From Laguncularia racemosa (lineage: Eukaryota > Streptophyta > Magnoliopsida > Myrtales > Combretaceae), in the NCBI GenBank assembly GCA_037954665.1, contig JBBMOL010000133.1:1612001-1676000 (forward strand): a stretch of 64,000 nucleotides of DNA. The letters are read 5' to 3'. Position numbers and translations under genes: made by a program. Below the pieces are notes generated by a model. The model saw only the letters and a program-made list of their open reading frames with translations, ran no database searches and was not told where the DNA came from. Positions 22,901 through 33,968 of this stretch are shown one piece after another. Position 1 is the first letter of the stretch. Each line of letters opens with the position of its first letter.

Positions 22901-23675
22901 CTACATCTTGCATCAGGTCTTCTCCAACATTTGAAGGGAAGATGTCCTCTTTTGCCGCAATGATGACATGAAGGATAGTTGTTCCTCTTACTCCAAGTCT
23001 TCTTGTTTCCATTTTTTATTTTGCCACTTGATGTTGAATTATCACAAACTATTGTTGCTTGACCTTTCTTATTTTTCTTCTTCCTATCATCTTGGTGCTT
23101 GACCAGCTAAGCTCCTTCAATAACCCCTTCTTACTTAATTGCACGTCTTTGTTCTTGTGCTTGCAATGCACTCAAAAGCTCAGCCAAGGTGATTCAACAA
23201 TCCTTGAATCATCTAGAGAAGCACCTAACAATCTAACTCGATTTGCTATGTTGAGTAATCGGTCAGAGTACTCTTTTATGGTTTCTTCATCCTTCATTTT
23301 TTGCAGCTCAAAATCACGAACGAGGTTCAGCACTTGCATTCCTCAAATTCTTTCATTTCCCTCAAATTCAGTCTTGAGATATTCCCATATCTTTATTGCT
23401 AACTTCAAGGACATAATGTGAGTGAAAATGGTGGATGAAACTACAGCAAACAAGTAAGCTTTTGCCTTTGATTTCTTTGTCTTCTTCTCCTTGTATGCTT
23501 TGATTTGGGCCATAGTTGGATAAGTAGGAAGTGCGGGAATTTTGTAGTCTTCTTCTACTACTTCCTGGAGGTCCAAGGCTTCCAGGTATGTCTCTATGTG
23601 TATAGCCCACATCTGGTAGTTGTTCCCATTGAACACAGGTGGAGCAATTAAGGAGAAGTTGGTTTCCATTTCCAT
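19937..23675 (-). pseudogene. Copia gag-pol polyprotein of element B, decayed
   Basis: The order on the minus strand is gag from ATG 23675 (APPVFNGNNYQMWA, an N-terminal copia gag motif), then two zinc knuckles, CHHCGKRGHLPFKC and CSKCNQARHEAVIC (about 22970-22870). The protease site reads FDSSYTNY where DSG is expected. The GAG-pre-integrase WHKRLRH is near 22345. The integrase core has SNNGKEY near 21975 where the catalytic Asp should stand. The reverse transcriptase has WVYRTKLNADG and a catalytic box changed from YVDD to YVND (about 20762-20741). A 251-codon open stretch (20692-19937) holds the RNase H end (FVDNQATIAISHN). Frameshifts lie between blocks. Not autonomous. Confidence 0.9.
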
Positions 23676-23714
23676 AATTTACTGATACCAAACACAAGTC
23701 CCTTAAGATAAAAG

Positions 23715-23726
23715 CTTTAATACCAA
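23715..23726 (-). other. Primer-binding site of copia B
   Basis: The minus strand reads TGGTATTAAAGC, two changes from the initiator-tRNA-Met primer site, a base from the 5' LTR end at 23728. Confidence 0.7.
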
Positions 23727-23727
23727 T

Positions 23728-24080
23728 TGTTAAAATTTCTTTTTTAGTAAAATGAGTTGCCTTTGATGAAAGGAAGAACAGTTGATGCTGATACGAGAAA
23801 TAATTTTGCAGCAGAGTTGAAAAATGAAGATCGAAACAACCTTTACTATTTTGAAGTTGCAGTACAAATAAAAACAAATGAAAATTAATCCACTAATTGC
23901 ATGGTCCTACAAATAAGCCATGACTAACAACAACAAGATCACTTATCTAACTGATTCCTAAAAACTAGGACAACACTACAACAACAACAATAGCAACAAC
24001 GGTAAAAAAGAAAAAAAAACAGGATAGCTAAGACACAATAGCATCTGGAATATTTATACTCCTGAAGCATATTTCTAACA
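23728..24080 (-). repeat. 5' LTR of copia B
   Basis: 353 bp, partner of 19446-19798. The minus strand begins TGTTAGAAATATGCTTCAGG, then TATAAATATTCC about 30 bp in, which would serve as the TATA box. Confidence 0.93.
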
Positions 24081-25025
24081 AAGTTTTAACTTGTATAGAG
24101 CACAAACATCAGAATTTTTTAACGTATATTCATACAAATGCCACTTCAAACAACTTGGAGGTTGGGGATCCATATAATATGACCTCTTATGTCCCCCATG
24201 TTCCTTTATCACCATGGCTGTTGTAATCAAACAATGACCTCTATTTTCTGTTTCCACTTTCAAATGCCCTTCTAGGCTTATCAAAGAACGGCCATTATCT
24301 TAATGTTTCACCTTCAAGGAGAGAGAGATAAAAAAGCTTGCTAGCATTCTAAGGAGATTTCTCAATAGCAGCCCCTTTGCATTCAGAAATTCCTACACAC
24401 TTTCCATGCATCTTTGTAGTAGGGGTAGCAAAACGCCTATCGTCCTTCAAGTTGATGCCACTAGGCCATAACACAAGATTTATACTAGGGCTACCCTCAC
24501 TAAAAGCCAGGTGAGCATGCATGCTACTGCAACAATCTTGACACTACCCTAAGCTTTGAGCTAGCTTTTAGCAATCCCATATAGTACATTTTGGCCCTAA
24601 AAAAACAAATGGTGGTGGGTTAATATGTGGTAAAACATTGGGAATAGAATCATGTCTAAATTGCTTGACATCACTGCCACCACCATATTGCCCGTGGTCA
24701 AAGTCATCATGAAAATCAAATTGGAGATAGTCTAAATGCTTGGTTGAATCTAATTCATTAAGAGCTATATTATGTGTGCCCAATTTAGATCCATTGCATT
24801 GATAAAACCCATTAAATGTGTGCTCTTGTTAGTTGACAACTACATAATTTTTCTCCTCAGCAGCTACCGCATCACTAGGTTCAAAGTTTTGAACATCAGG
24901 TTTTGCCTTTAAGTTTTCAAGCTTCAACTCCAGAGACCCAATTGAATTTTCAAATTCCTCTAAGGCTTGCTTCAACTCTTCCATTCGTCGCTTTTGCAGC
25001 TCTTCAAAACAAGTTGTGTGTCTAG
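24081..25025 (-). pseudogene. VOZ (vascular plant one zinc finger) transcription factor pseudogene, N-terminal and zinc-finger part
   Basis: VOZ proteins are plant-specific DNA-binding factors, for example in flowering and phytochrome signalling. One minus-strand frame can be followed from about 24900 to 24200, broken by stops. Recognisable blocks are LDYLQFDFHDDFDH, INPPPFVFLGPKC, INLKDDRRFATPT, VGISECKGAAIEKSP, LSLLEGETLR, FFDKPRRAFESGNRK, KRSYYMDPQPP and KWHLYEYTL. The zinc ligands keep the VOZ spacing C-x4-C-x13-C-x3-H (GPKC..WDC to CSSMH), despite two stops between them. A frameshift near 24200 removes the WHESRKQ-like part. Copia B cuts the gene at 24080. No intron is seen across about 800 bp, so a processed copy is possible but unproven. 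The segment 24870-25025 is the least certain. Confidence 0.88.
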
Positions 25026-25270
25026 AGTACTACTATTGCAGATTCTTATATTTTTCTTTGCAAACGTTTTGAAAATAAAATTCAAACACGCAGTTTATCA
25101 CAAATTAAATTTTGTAGATATCATGTATATATTATATGTATTGGTATCCATGCTAACAATACTATCCCTATGCTACTTATGTACATGGTATTATTTATTT
25201 ATTTTTATATATGTAATCTTCTTCACTTTTTTTTTAAGCTCCGTCTCAACATTGGCAATATTGTGAATCA
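25026..25270. other. AT-rich spacer between the VOZ pseudogene and element E
   Basis: No coding signal seen. The left edge of element E should lie near here, but no LTR matching 61758-62357 is present. Confidence 0.4.
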
Positions 25271-26000
25271 ATGGGGGAAAGGCACAGAAATAATCAAGTA
25301 AAGAGATTTGTTAGTGCACTCAAATGGACATCCATCGCCAATCTCGAGTCCTTAGGGTACATAGTTGGATGAAACTATTTCTAAAGATGCCTTTTAGGAT
25401 AAAATCAAGCCTCAAGAACTTTTTGCATGACAACTTGCATTAATGGTATGCTTTGCTTTATCGAATGTGAGCTTCATGCTAGCTTGAGAGATACCCTCAA
25501 TGTGAGAAGGGAACTTCCTCTCTCTATTACCCAATTTGCATTCCTTAGGCAGCTACCCTTTGAGTGGAAATCTTAGGTGGAATATATAATCTTAAAGTCA
25601 AAGTATGCAACTATTTTGGAGAAGGCTGGCATCTTTTGTACTATCACTACTTCCACTTACCTGTAATTCCTACATATGAGTAGGTCAAAAGTGTAGTGAG
25701 TGATCATCTGTTGATGGAGTACTTAGACTCATACATTCATCACTTTTAGAGGGGAAATCACTTCGACCCTTGAGGATGTGGTCATTCTCCGAAACTTGAA
25801 TAGTTTTAGGCAGATCAACATCACTTATGCTAAAGTGTCTTATAAGGAGTATAGTTTTTATGTATTCTTACTAGATGCCTCGAAGGCTACTCACAATAGC
25901 AAGAGGAAGTTGTGCTTCTCTTCCCAGCTTGCATACTTTTTTTAGGAGTAGAGAAAAGATAAGCCTCGGGTTTTTAGCCTAGATCGTGGATAGGAGTAAG
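25271..26000 (+). pseudogene. Plant mobile domain (PMD, aminotransferase-like) relic
   Basis: Broken plus-strand frames contain ASLRDTLNVRRELPLS, then VEYIILKSKYATILEKAGIF, a TSTYL box, and after a stop GEITSTLEDVVILRNL (25440-25800). This order resembles the plant mobile domain: ...W...IL..AGI...STYL..., then GE(M/I)TITLEDV..L.GLP. PMD sequences occur in host MAIN-like proteins and as extra reading frames in plant transposons. It lies antisense to the element E gag and protease relic. There are many stops, so no product is expected. The call is by motif recognition only. Confidence 0.6.
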
Positions 26001-26479
26001 TACTCTTATCCATTCTCATTGCAACCTTAATCACAAGTTTTCTTGAAGATCAAGTAGGAACTTTATTCCTTTTCTTGGTAGAAAGTTCTTAATAGGAGCA
26101 TTCTTATCCACTATAAGGTTAGAACACATTTCTCTCTTAAAGAAGGCTAAAGTCCTTCATGCCATTACCACTTTCACTTGATAACGATTACCGCACAAGA
26201 GTGAGATGGAAGTGTAGCTATGGCTTAGGATCTTTCATGCTAGCATTACACCCGCTCAACCGTAGTTCCCACATGCAAGCGGGGTAAAAATGTGGTTCCC
26301 ATGTTTCTTTGAGGATTTGAGGGGAGATATCCCCAAGTTCTAAGTCCAAGCCATAGATGGGAGTAAGCATTCTCATTTTGTGTACTTACATATTCATATC
26401 AATAAAATCTTATATTGCTAGCTCATGTATTTCCTTCTATCATTACTGATGATAGAAGTTGGTTTGTCAATCCTATTGG

Positions 26480-26720
26480 AGTAAGAATGTCATAAGGTCA
26501 AGTATAATAGGCCTCTAACAGAGTGAGCCTTATTTACAGTAGACTTTAGTTGGTCTCGAGCGTAGTGAGCCTCAATCATGGCATTTGTTGCACGTAGAAG
26601 GGCTTGAGCATCTTAGGCTTGGTGTGTAGTAAGCTTTAGTAGGTCTCAAGCACAATTAACCTCAAGTGGATTAACTCTTGAGCATAATGAGCCTCAAGCG
26701 GACTGGAGGGTCAGTATCAA
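26480..26720. repeat. Short degenerate repeats of a GAGCctaatGAGCCTCAA-type phrase
   Basis: Phrases such as TCTCGAGCGTAGTGAGCCTC, TCTCAAGCACAATTAACCTC and TCTTGAGCATAATGAGCCTC recur irregularly. Probably a decayed minisatellite of element E. Confidence 0.45.
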
Positions 26721-26814
26721 AGGTGATTAGGTGTTACGCTTTAAGAATAAAAGAAGACAGTTGCCTTTGTTTGTCACCTAGACTACAGTGTCAAGTAGTC
26801 ACCCTCTGGGTAGA

Positions 26815-26930
26815 AGGCTTGGGTAGAGTACATTAGCTTGAAGTTATAGTACATGACTCTTTTGAAGAAAGTTGGGATGGATGGTTATTCTTTACTTCTT
26901 TGTGCCAATTGGGGATTGCATCCCTTGATT
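26815..26930 (+). pseudogene. Second short copy of part of the plant mobile domain relic
   Basis: The stretch starting GTAGAGTACATTAGCTTGAA (near 26824) parallels 25572-25632 (GTGGAATATATAATCTTAAA) and gives a similar VEYI..LK...ML.K.G phrase. It suggests an internal duplication in the PMD region. Confidence 0.45.
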
Positions 26931-27644
26931 GTTTGTTATATTGGCCAAACATCCTGGAAGCTTTTTAGGTTGACGATAGTGATAGCATTGAAGATCTGAA
27001 CAATCCAATGAAGCTGCTTTGATATTGAGATACCAGTTGAGGAGTGAAATTGATGCTCATGTTGATGCACTGCTTCTTTATATGTTGCACTTGGAATATC
27101 TCTCCTCCCCCCAATTGCTAACATGTCTCATCGAGATGGGGTAGCAACTCTAGATATTGGGTGAAACTTTTCCTCTTACAATTTTATTGTGTCACCCCAT
27201 CTAATAGCACCACCAGAGGGCCTCTTGGTAGCTTGCATTATTTAAATATGTGTAAGTCATATCACGCTTAGGAGGTGATGCCTTCACTTAGTAGCAACAA
27301 TGCAAAGACCCACTTGGAGGGGTGTCATGGATATGAGACTACTTAGACTCCTAAGATTTAAGAAGCCTTTAGGGTCATCTCGCGCATTAGAGTAAAGTTC
27401 TCTTTTGCTAGCGATGATGCATAAAAGATTTATTTTGAGAAAATATTCAATCACACTTAAGTAGCAATAATGCCATTCATAGCTTGAAGTCGTGAACTCT
27501 CTTTTACTAGTTAAGGGGGGTGTTTCCTATTGCTTGACTATTTAGTATGAGTTATTAAGAGATTAAAAATACTCTAGGATAGAAATTTTATGATTGAGCA
27601 TAAATAGATTGCTTTTCTTACTTAGCTGCAGTGATTTATGATGC
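26931..27644. other. Non-coding DNA, probably part of element E
   Basis: No gene seen. It lies between the PMD relic and the tandem arrays. Confidence 0.4.
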
Positions 27645-27905
27645 GCCCAAGAGACAATGCTCTTATTAGTCTATACTATACATGCTTAACTTTTCATTGT
27701 ATGCTCGGAAGTCAAAGCTCTTACCAGTTTGCATTGTACATGCCTAACTTTCTATTATGTGCCTGGGAGTCAAAGCTCTTACCAGTTTGCACTATATATG
27801 CCTGACTTTCCATCATGCGCTTAAGTGTCAAAGCTCTTACCGGTCTACATTATACATGCCTAACTTTCCATCGTGCACCTAAGAGCCAAAGCTTTTACTA
27901 GTCTG
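27645..27905. repeat. Tandem array of a 58-60-bp unit, about 4.5 copies
   Basis: Each unit contains GTCAAAGCTCTTACCAGT, then a GCATTRTACATGCCTAACTT-like phrase and TTTCCATCRT. Copies differ by roughly 15-25%. The array sits between the gag/protease relic of E and the antisense PMD relic. Confidence 0.88.
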
Positions 27906-28110
27906 CATTGACATTTACGTTATCCTTTATATACTTTGTTTCAGTGAATCGTGAATCTTATGTAGATTTTCTAATAAACATGATGATTTGTTAGGGGTAT
28001 AGTAGTAAATTTGCTAAGTGTTACTCAAGCTAAGAAGTAGCTTCTTGACTAGCTTTAAGGGAATGAGAAAGTTTTGTTCATTATTGAAAGCATTAGCATG
28101 AGAGTTAAGT

Positions 28111-28345
28111 GCTAGGGCATTGCTTAAGCTTAAGGTGTAAGAGTTGTGATGCTAGGGTATTCCTAGGTTTAAAGTATGGGAGCCATGATGCCAAGACATT
28201 GCTTAGGCTTAAGGCGTAGGAGTTGTGATGCTAAGGCTTTACGTAGGCTTAAGGCATAATAGCTAAGATGTCAAGGCTTTGCTTAGGATTAAGGCATGGA
28301 AGCCAAGATGACAAGGTATTACTTGGGCTTAAAGCGCAAGTATAT
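28111..28345. repeat. Tandem array of a 40-bp unit, about 6 copies
   Basis: Units start at 28111, 28151, 28190, 28230, 28270 and 28310. Each reads roughly GCTAAGGCATTGCTTAGGCT followed by TAAGGCRTARGAGYTRTGAT. It is a second, unrelated minisatellite next to the first. Confidence 0.92.
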
Positions 28346-28587
28346 AGTATTATACTACAAAGATTAAAACAAATAAAACTTTTATTATTTATGGCGAAAT
28401 TTGCTCTTTATTTAAAAAAGTAATGTCAAGTTTGAACCATGACTTTAATACTTAATAAATCACTAATCACTATCAGATGAAGTCTCTCATAAAATATCCT
28501 TCTTAAGCCTTAATAATCTATCTTCTTCGGATCCTATATACTATTATAAGTAGTATACCCTTCGCCCATCTTCGCTTATGACACTTT

Positions 28588-30853
28588 CTACTCCTTTATT
28601 TCTTTTTTGCTTTTTCTAGCCCTCGCAAGAGCTTCACATTCTTTTATTTTTCTTATGCTTCTCTTGAATCTCTTCCCAAGTGGGTAGTGGTGTATTAGAG
28701 GGTTTTCTAATAGCATTCTCTCCTTCTTTGATGTACTCATAAAAGAATACAGCCTCGGTGAGGTACGACTCATTGCACTCGAATAGATTATTTATAGCTA
28801 AAATGAATATGTCTTTTCCTTTCCAATGGCCTTTAATGCATTGGTGGTATGTTGAGGGTATGAGATTATGATCGTGCAACCACTTCCTTCCAATGAGTAG
28901 ATGGTAAGATATAGGCACATCGATTATTTAGAACTATGTAGAGCCCTGTATAAAGCCAACTTTAAAGTCCACATTGATATACCCTACTGTATCTACAGAC
29001 ACATCAGTGAAGCTATTTATAGCAATAGGTTGTCTCACCATGCACTAGTTGTTTATCCCTGTAGCCTTAAATGTAGACATTGGCATTGTATTTATAGAGG
29101 AGCCATTGTCTATGAATGTCCTCTTAATGGGATGCCCATTTAACATGCTTTTCACATAAAGAGGATGATTGTGGTTGGGATTCTTAGTGCACATGTTTGC
29201 ATTTGTAAAGAGTATTGCATTCTCATGTGCATTAGCCAGTCTTCGTATAGCCTATGTTGAACTACACTCCCTATATTGTCTCTCAACGATTTAGGTAGGT
29301 ATAGTTGTTGCTGCAAGCTGTGTATCCTCATTAAACCCTAGAAGTCAAAAATTTTTTCGAAACTAGTTGTCTTCATTAGGGCAGCGATCTTTGGTGGGCA
29401 TTCATCCTCATTATTCTCAGTTGGAGCCTCTTGTTCGTTATGTGTCTCAGTGCATGACACATTTTCTTCTTTTGTGCTAGGATCATGGTTGAGAGCATTT
29501 GTAGTACTCCGTTAATTACTGTGTGTAAGAAGCAGATTATTACAAACATCATTATCTTTTATGATAAGTTCTCCATTGTGAGCCCTATTATTAAAAATCT
29601 TCTTCAAGGTCCGATACTCCTTTATAAGGTGACTTACGATCTTGTGATAGTTGCAACACTTAGGATCATTCTTTTCATTTTGCGTTAGTAAACGATCTAT
29701 TCGTAAGAGCTTGATACTCCCATCTTGTAGCCATTGGTCAAGTAAAGCATACACCCTTCCTATTGAGCATGGGAAAGAAAGAGCTAATGCAAAGTCTCGT
29801 GATCTATCATTTCTTATCTTCTTGCCGTCTTTAGAAGTCTTAACTTAGGCCGAGTTAGCAGATGTTACTCGTTTCCTAAACCTTCAATTTTCTCCTCGTT
29901 GCCTTGCAATAGAGTTGCTAGTTCTTCTCGCAATCTTGACGAGTGTAGAGAAGGAACTTAGGTTGAGATTTTTTAGGTGGACTGTATACTTGATGAACAT
30001 CCATTGGATATAGATTTTTACTAACTCTCTCTGATCACATACAACTTAGATGTCCAAAGTGTGTTCTCTGAAATGCTCTATATAATCCATCAAGTCTTCC
30101 TTCGGGTACTATTGTGTTCTTCCTATGTTTATTATAGTGACTTGTTTTTAGGTGGAGAAGAATTTATCTAGGAATAACTTATATCATGGTTGTTAAAATC
30201 ACGAGTCAATTATACGATTTTACGAGTTTGCAATTTTATGAATTTTTTCATAATTAAAATAGAAAAAAAAATCATTTAGGTATAGACTTTTGATATAATT
30301 ATGAGTTTAAATACACGATTTTACAACTTACTGATTCTATTGATTTTATATGATTCTACCGATTCTATACCATCCAATTCTAGGTAACATCACGATTTTA
30401 ATAACTATGCTTACATATAAACCCCCATAAATCAACCAACCCTACATGGAGGTTGATATACTAGATGTATAACTTTTCAATCAGCAACTTAGAGAATTCT
30501 TTAGCTTCTAGTCGTCATCTAACTTGTATACTTCCGGGATATCGATAAAATTAAGTAAATGTTCTTTGGCACTCCCTTTCTTACCATTGAACAAAATGAA
30601 CTTAGGACTAACATAGTCTTTAGGATAAGATTTCTCAACAATGTGCTAATGATAAAGGAGTCTTATGTCTAGCACTCCTATAGTGGATTTTCTTTGTATT
30701 TCTTTTAAGCATATGTGCAAGTCTTCCTTCATTACGAAAGAGGTCCTTGGAGCAGATACTATAGAAGTGGGTGCAGGGGTAGGCTAATAGATACATTCAC
30801 CAAGAGCATTGGGAGGGGGAACGTCTAGTAGAGGGGTTTGTTCTCAAAGAATG
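28588..30853 (-). pseudogene. Gag and protease relic of Ty3/gypsy element E (3' portion)
   Basis: On the minus strand the order is gag, then protease. The gag piece near 30640-30480 gives SYPKDYVSPKFILFNGKKGS, typical of the PKFxxFNG motif at the start of plant Ty3/gypsy gag. Near 29650 CCNYHKIVSHLIKEYRTLKK parallels the family's C.YH...GH.TE.C..LK segment with some ligands lost. The protease end at 28918-28634 contains ISYHLLIGRKWLHDHNLIPS, matching the YHLLLGRPWLH..GAVPST block. No reverse transcriptase, RNase H or integrase is recognisable between here and the tandem arrays. Gag continues on the far side of element F at 54419-54900. Confidence 0.78.
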
Positions 30854-33362
30854 TGTAGATACCCTATTTTTACCTTCGTTTAGATTTTTAAAAATAATAA
30901 TAATAAAAGCCTGGTTTATGAGATATTAAATATTAAATAAAAAATAATAAAATAGAAATAATAAAAAATAATAATAACAAAAAAGAAAAAAAAGAAAAAA
31001 AAATTAATAAGAAAATAAAAAATAAAAGTAACAAATAATAAAAAAAAATATAAATGTTTTCAACAAAAGCAAGGAGGTATGGGTCTTTAAATTAAACTCA
31101 AGATTCTCAAAATAACAAAAATTAATCAAGACAGTTGGTTCGTGTGTTTTTCGCGCAAGCAAGGAGGTTATGGGTTTGATCCACATTTAAGCCATCCAAG
31201 ACGTTTTATTTTTTTTTTCTTGGTCAGGTCACATGCCATGCACGTGACCATCTTCACCAACCAGCTCGGTCGAAAACAAGACAGGCAAAGAGGAAAACCC
31301 AGTGAAGGGGCATGATTTATTTATTTTTTTTAATACTATTCAACGATATTTAATACGAAATTATCCAAAAAAAACCCTTCAAAAATTTGCTAAATCCAAA
31401 GGATTCACTAACAACACATTAAAGATTTGATAAAATCAAATCTTCGATAATCCTTATCCACCTTGTCGGCCAATTAGGATCCAACCTTATGCTGAGCTCT
31501 AAATAGGATTCGATCTACATTGGCATAAATAGCAAAGTTTAGGAAACATCAGGAGGTTGGAAAAATCATCAAAAACACACACTCATATGCTTCAAATGGG
31601 AGCTTACTCTCTCTAGGATAGTCGAAACCTACCCTCTACCTTCTCTTTAAGATTACTAGCTCTACACGTAAAACTGAAACATGAAACTAGTATCAATAAG
31701 TTACTAGTGATCTCTAGTTGTGGAAAGAGGTAATATTTTGCTTCAATTGCTCGCTAGTTGAATAGATCATAAAGCTTAAGTTACAACCACCATCGACCAC
31801 CTCCTAAACCACCACTTTAGGCTAGTGTTTAGTGAAAAATAACACCAAATTTGTCTTCTACACCATCGAAAACCTAGGGAACCATTCCTTAGCAACCTCT
31901 GATCTCCACCGAAGTGCTATTGATAAAGACCCCTAGCTATCGTGCTCGTAACCCAATTCGCGATCTAATCTAACCCAAGTTCGACCTAAATCTAACCTAA
32001 TCCGACCTGCTCACTAGGCTTACGACAAAATCCAACCCATGTTTAGTTAAGTATTATTATTATTATTAGTTTAGTTTAGATAAATTATGTTATTTAATTA
32101 ATCTTGTTAAAGCTTAATTGATAAAAATAAAGATAATTTTGATTAATAAAAATTAGAGTAGATTTTAAAAATTAATATAATTAGGTTAATAAGTTTAGCT
32201 TAATTTAATTTAGTTAAGGATAGAGTATATTAAAAACTTATGAAAATCAATTAGGAAAATTAGTAAAGTAAATAATTAGGAGGGAACCATTGTGTAGGCC
32301 TTAGGCATTATGGTGTAACCGTCGCCTATAGATAATTAGGTTCCTAACTAGATTTTTTAAAATAATCAGTAATACTTAGTTTATAAATATAAAAATTGAA
32401 AAATTAAAAACACTGGTTTATTATCTAGAATATAATTTTATTTAAAAAAAACATAAAAAGGTTTTGTCACCTAAAAAAATGATTTTGATGAAATAAAAAA
32501 CTCTAATCGGTGTTTTCAAAAGTTAGGTCTTTAGTCTTTCAAAATTGAGAAATAAAGTTTAGGTTTAGAATTTTTCTTTAAAAAAATTAAAATGGTAATA
32601 AAAAAAAAAACTTAGCTTGTTTTCATAATTAAGATTAATCAACCTATTAAAGTTTTATGAAAAACAGAATTACGTTAGTTTGATCTTGATTAGTTAGTGC
32701 GTAAGCATCTACGGGCATCTATAGGGCAATCACATATAAAATTATAAAAAAAAAAACATATCATATAAAAAATTACAAAAAAAAATTATCCTTTTAAAAT
32801 TTCAATTTATAATATAAAAACATAAAAATATTTTATCCTATTTTTTAGTTTGATTTTAATTAAAGCAAAAATGAAAAAAAATTTATTCTCTTTTATTTCA
32901 TTTCTAAATAAGAATAGAAAATTCGTAATTGAAAAAATGATTAAAGATTTTCCATGTTGTTTTGATTTATTTCATGCTTTATCTATATGAAAAAATGTTA
33001 TGTCCTACACATGTGATGGTGAAGGAAATTTATAGAAATCTTTTAATTTATTTTCCTGAAAAAAAATAATAAGTGGTAACCATTTAGATTTTAATAGTAT
33101 AGCCCTTAAGTCTAAATTTTCTAGTTAATATTTTTTGAAAAATGTTTTTTAGAAAAATTCATAAACCAGTAGCTAGTTAAGGTTAATTCACCTCATTAAC
33201 CTTAACTTATCTTATTTTCCAACTTAAGTTGGTGGCAAATCCAATTTTTCTTAAATAATTAAAAATATAGTTTTTCCTTAATTTTACTATTGAGTAACTT
33301 ATAATAAGTGGGTTGGACTTAATATGGGTTAATTAAGGAAAAATCTAAAATCAGGTTTGACA
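30854..33362 (+). repeat. 5' LTR of element F
   Basis: 2509 bp, starting TGTAGATACC and ending GTTTGACA. It matches 45275-47058 and 53648-54418 throughout. It lacks 53 bp present in the 3' LTR (between GACAGTTGGTT and CGTGTG near 31141). The missing block is bounded by TGGTT in the longer copy, so the gap looks like a short-repeat deletion. Confidence 0.9.
31173..31218 (+). promoter_or_regulatory. Damaged copy of the tRNA-like Pol III module in the F 5' LTR
   Basis: Box B reads GGTTTGATCC (31173-31182) and a T run follows at 31209-31218. Most of box A has been lost with the 53-bp deletion. The intact version is at 45608-45708. Confidence 0.45.
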
Positions 33363-33365
33363 AAA

Positions 33366-33385
33366 TTGGGGACTCCACTAGGGAC
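33366..33385 (+). other. Primer-binding site of element F
   Basis: TTGGGGACTCCACTAGGGAC lies three bases after the 5' LTR. It is close to the site of element E (TTGGCAACTCTGCTAGAGAC) and to the TGGCGACTCYGCTGGGGA-type sites I associate with Ogre/Tat elements. Confidence 0.65.
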
Positions 33386-33968
33386 TTAATTCTTTAGTGG
33401 GCTAACCACTTTTTATCTTCAAAAAAATTACGAGCTTCTTATAAATTCCATCAGCATGTATTATTTTCTTTTAAATCATTTATGTATATTTCCTATATGA
33501 ATAGTTCTCTTTTATGTAGACTAATTGGGCTTCATGATGTAGATGAAATAGCACTAGGCCCATTAGGCTCAATAATGATATTTAGGGGAATTGTTATCAT
33601 ACATATAAGTGCGTTAGAAGTGGTTAGAATTAAGCCACCTTAGAAACCTTGGTGGGGGACCATTGTGTAGGCTTCTGTTGATGTACTGTAACCACCTCCT
33701 GAGGTCGATTAGGCTTCCCCCACTCTTGCTTTGATGTGGCCTAAAACCTATTACCTTAGAAATGAGGGAGGCTATAAAGCTTGAGGACCTTTAGAGCCCA
33801 CCCAAATTGCATTCACGTTATTTACACATGATTGAAAAATAGTGTGGCTTTAATAAAACTTAGACTTATTGATTTTTCAGATGAAGTAAAGCTTTGTCAT
33901 TATATATGTATTTTTTTTCTTCTTTCTTTTTTACATTGTAAAAGTCTTATTTTATATATTACAAAGGA

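Larger units (their letters stand above)
19446..24080 (-). mobile_element. Ty1/copia LTR retrotransposon B, structurally complete, inserted in the VOZ pseudogene
   Basis: Two 353-bp LTRs (19446-19798 and 23728-24080) bound a minus-strand copia gag-pol. The target duplication is perfect: AAGTT at 19441-19445 and at 24081-24085. A primer-binding site lies beside the right LTR. By eye the LTRs are roughly nine-tenths identical, so the insertion is younger than copia A but not recent. The coding region has stops and altered catalytic residues. Confidence 0.95.

Noticed and set aside
27645..28345. Regular repeats that could suggest a CRISPR array
   Set aside because: Units are contiguous and imperfect with no unique spacers, and the DNA is plant nuclear. 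They are minisatellites.
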